The position numbers and the translations under genes are program-made. 64,000 nt of DNA from positions 8,026,955 to 8,090,954 of the forward strand of contig JARWKL010000012.1 of NCBI GenBank assembly GCA_029961685.1, in the 5' to 3' direction. Positions 63,301-64,000 of the stretch are shown here, piece after piece; position 1 is the first letter of the stretch; each line of letters opens with the position of its first letter. The notes below the pieces were generated by a model. It saw nothing but the letters and a program-made list of their open reading frames with translations. It searched no databases and was not told the origin of the DNA. The DNA comes from Aristolochia californica (lineage: Eukaryota > Streptophyta > Magnoliopsida > Piperales > Aristolochiaceae).

Positions 63301-64000
63301 GAGCGTTTGTTATTCTCATTAAAAGCTTTGGATCCATAGGTCATTTGCATCTTCAACAGGTTTCAAGCATGCATATCCATTTTTAAAACACGTGTAGAAG
63401 AAATCTCTTTCTTGTAAAATTTCTAGCTTTTAGGGTTGAACTAGTGGAATTTCCCAATCTTGGATAACAAAACATTTGTGTTCATTTATGGTTCGTGAAT
63501 AAATTTTCTTTACTAACATTTTTTATTTTTTAAAATTTTTTCCTTACATAAACTCTAAAATTTTCATTTTGTTGTTATCAATTTACCTTTTTTTTTTCCA
63601 CGGTATGTAGGGGGAGTGAAAACTCAAAATTTTGATTTGAGAAAAAAGTGTACATCTAAAATGGAGATGCACAATGGAAAAATTTTGAAAGAGATAATTC
63701 CAAAGAGTGTCTGTAATTTTTGGGGATTGTAAGATCTTTTTAGTTTTTATATCTCAGGTTATGCAATCGTCGGGAAAACGAGGAGGCGGGGTATTTTTAA
63801 CTAACTATTGACTCCCAATCCGTATGTCATTTCTTTCAAAAATATAGCCCATTACTCATGATAAATCACATTACAATCATCTATGATTGTTAGGTCAGCT
63901 TTTTGCAAACAGGCAAAACAATGGCTTGTTTGACTCGGGTAAATATCTCGCCTCACGTTCACTTCAGAATTTAATGAATGTTTGTTATTCTCATTAAAAG
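57336..64000. repeat. Four-type cycle block at the right end
   Basis: G-runs lie at 57398 (IV), 58071 (I), 58743 (II), 59065 (III), 59739 (IV), 60412 (I), 61080 (III/IV hybrid), 61758 (I), 62434 (II), 63105 (III) and 63780 (II). The order follows the I-II-III-IV cycle, with one hybrid and one internal deletion. The monomer at 61080 starts as type III and turns into type IV by about 61.26 kb (CACTAGAGAATTT, then AAGCTTGCATATCC). The array runs past the window edge. No gene is seen. Confidence 0.86.
58830..58834. other. Deletion junction (~0.35 kb), TCACA microhomology
   Basis: GATAAATCACA, from just after a type II G-run, is joined to CAAAACTCTAAAATTTTC, which lies late in a monomer. TCACA is shared. 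The G-run spacing is 322 bp. The segment right of the join closely resembles 58510-58565 in the preceding monomer, including the rare CTATTGTCC. Confidence 0.82.

Larger units (their letters stand above)
1..64000. repeat. Satellite DNA array, ~673-bp monomer, head to tail
   Basis: The entire window is one tandem array. A monomer of about 673 bp can be followed by its G-rich run, which occurs 96 times on the + strand from 533 to 63780; most spacings are 669-676 bp. Shorter spacings (581, 535, 267, 591, 366, 322 bp) mark internally deleted monomers, and one double gap (37311 to 38681) holds two monomers that lost the run. In order, a monomer holds the G-run, a 16-bp dyad, a CpG-rich patch, adjoining HindIII and BamHI sites, an SphI/NsiI patch, an ACACGTGT palindrome, a SpeI site (ACTAGT), several A/T tracts and a variable T-run. 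Both edges cut a monomer, so the array is longer than the window. No inverted monomer, transposon or unique spacer was seen. This structure is typical of eukaryotic heterochromatin; the family and host are not recognised. Confidence 0.97.

Noticed and set aside
1..64000. Tandemly arrayed 5S rDNA or another gene spacer
   Set aside because: No rRNA, snRNA or histone coding sequence recognised within the monomer; the entire 673 bp is accounted for by AT-rich satellite.
1..64000. CRISPR array
   Set aside because: The repeats are 673 bp with no unique spacers; the period and composition do not fit.
1..64000. LTR retrotransposon or transposon remains
   Set aside because: No target-site duplications, terminal inverted repeats, polypurine tract with primer-binding site, or transposase/reverse transcriptase frames were seen; all length changes are explained by deletions or whole-monomer steps.
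1..64000. Inverted monomers or a large palindrome within the array
   Set aside because: Every G-run and every GGATCC-GCATGC-CACGTG-ACTAGT series I followed reads in the same direction.

Overview
The whole 64-kb window is a single head-to-tail satellite DNA array. A monomer of about 673 bp repeats from the first base to the last, and both window edges cut through a monomer. I followed it with one landmark per monomer, a G-rich run (G5-A-G2-C-G5 in its best form) that always lies on the + strand. I count 96 such runs, at 533, 1205, 1878 and so on to 63780, almost all spaced 669-676 bp apart. I found no credible protein gene, tRNA, rRNA, CRISPR array or transposable element. The open reading frames of 60-78 codons are the same few satellite frames seen over and over. 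The AT-rich composition, long tandem array, higher-order structure and absence of genes point to eukaryotic heterochromatin (pericentromeric, subtelomeric or interstitial). A plant is plausible, but the sequence does not fix the taxon or the chromosomal position, and I do not recognise the satellite family.

Monomers fall into four recurring types, told apart by the bases after the G-run and by linked variants further on: I (TTACGGATG), II (TTACTCATG), III (TTACGAATG) and IV (TTACACATG, followed by CAATTCATC). Types tend to follow the cycle I-II-III-IV, a higher-order repeat of four monomers (about 2.7 kb). It is clearest at 18.5-36 kb and 57.4-63.8 kb. At 4.5-18 kb and 44-57 kb the array is mostly runs of type III.

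Layout: 1-4.86 kb mixed types; 4.86-10.25 and 10.25-15.64 kb two copies of a 5.39-kb eight-monomer unit, each ending in three nearly identical type III monomers; 15.64-18.5 kb a type III run; 18.5-21.77 and 21.77-24.2 kb two copies of a 3.27-kb unit; 24.2-26.9 kb one cycle; 26.9-30.85 and 30.85-35.4 kb two copies of a roughly 4-kb unit; 35.4-40.15 kb a disordered stretch with nested deletions; 40.15-57.3 kb a rearranged second copy of 1-18.3 kb; 57.3-64 kb the four-type cycle again.

No genes work together here. What the window records is array evolution: in-register unequal exchange (whole monomers gained or lost, hybrid monomers), duplication of blocks of several monomers, and out-of-register deletions at 3-6 bp microhomologies. 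Shared markers allow part of the order of events to be read. All coordinates come from reading by eye; identity levels are estimates, and alignment would refine the block edges by tens of bases.
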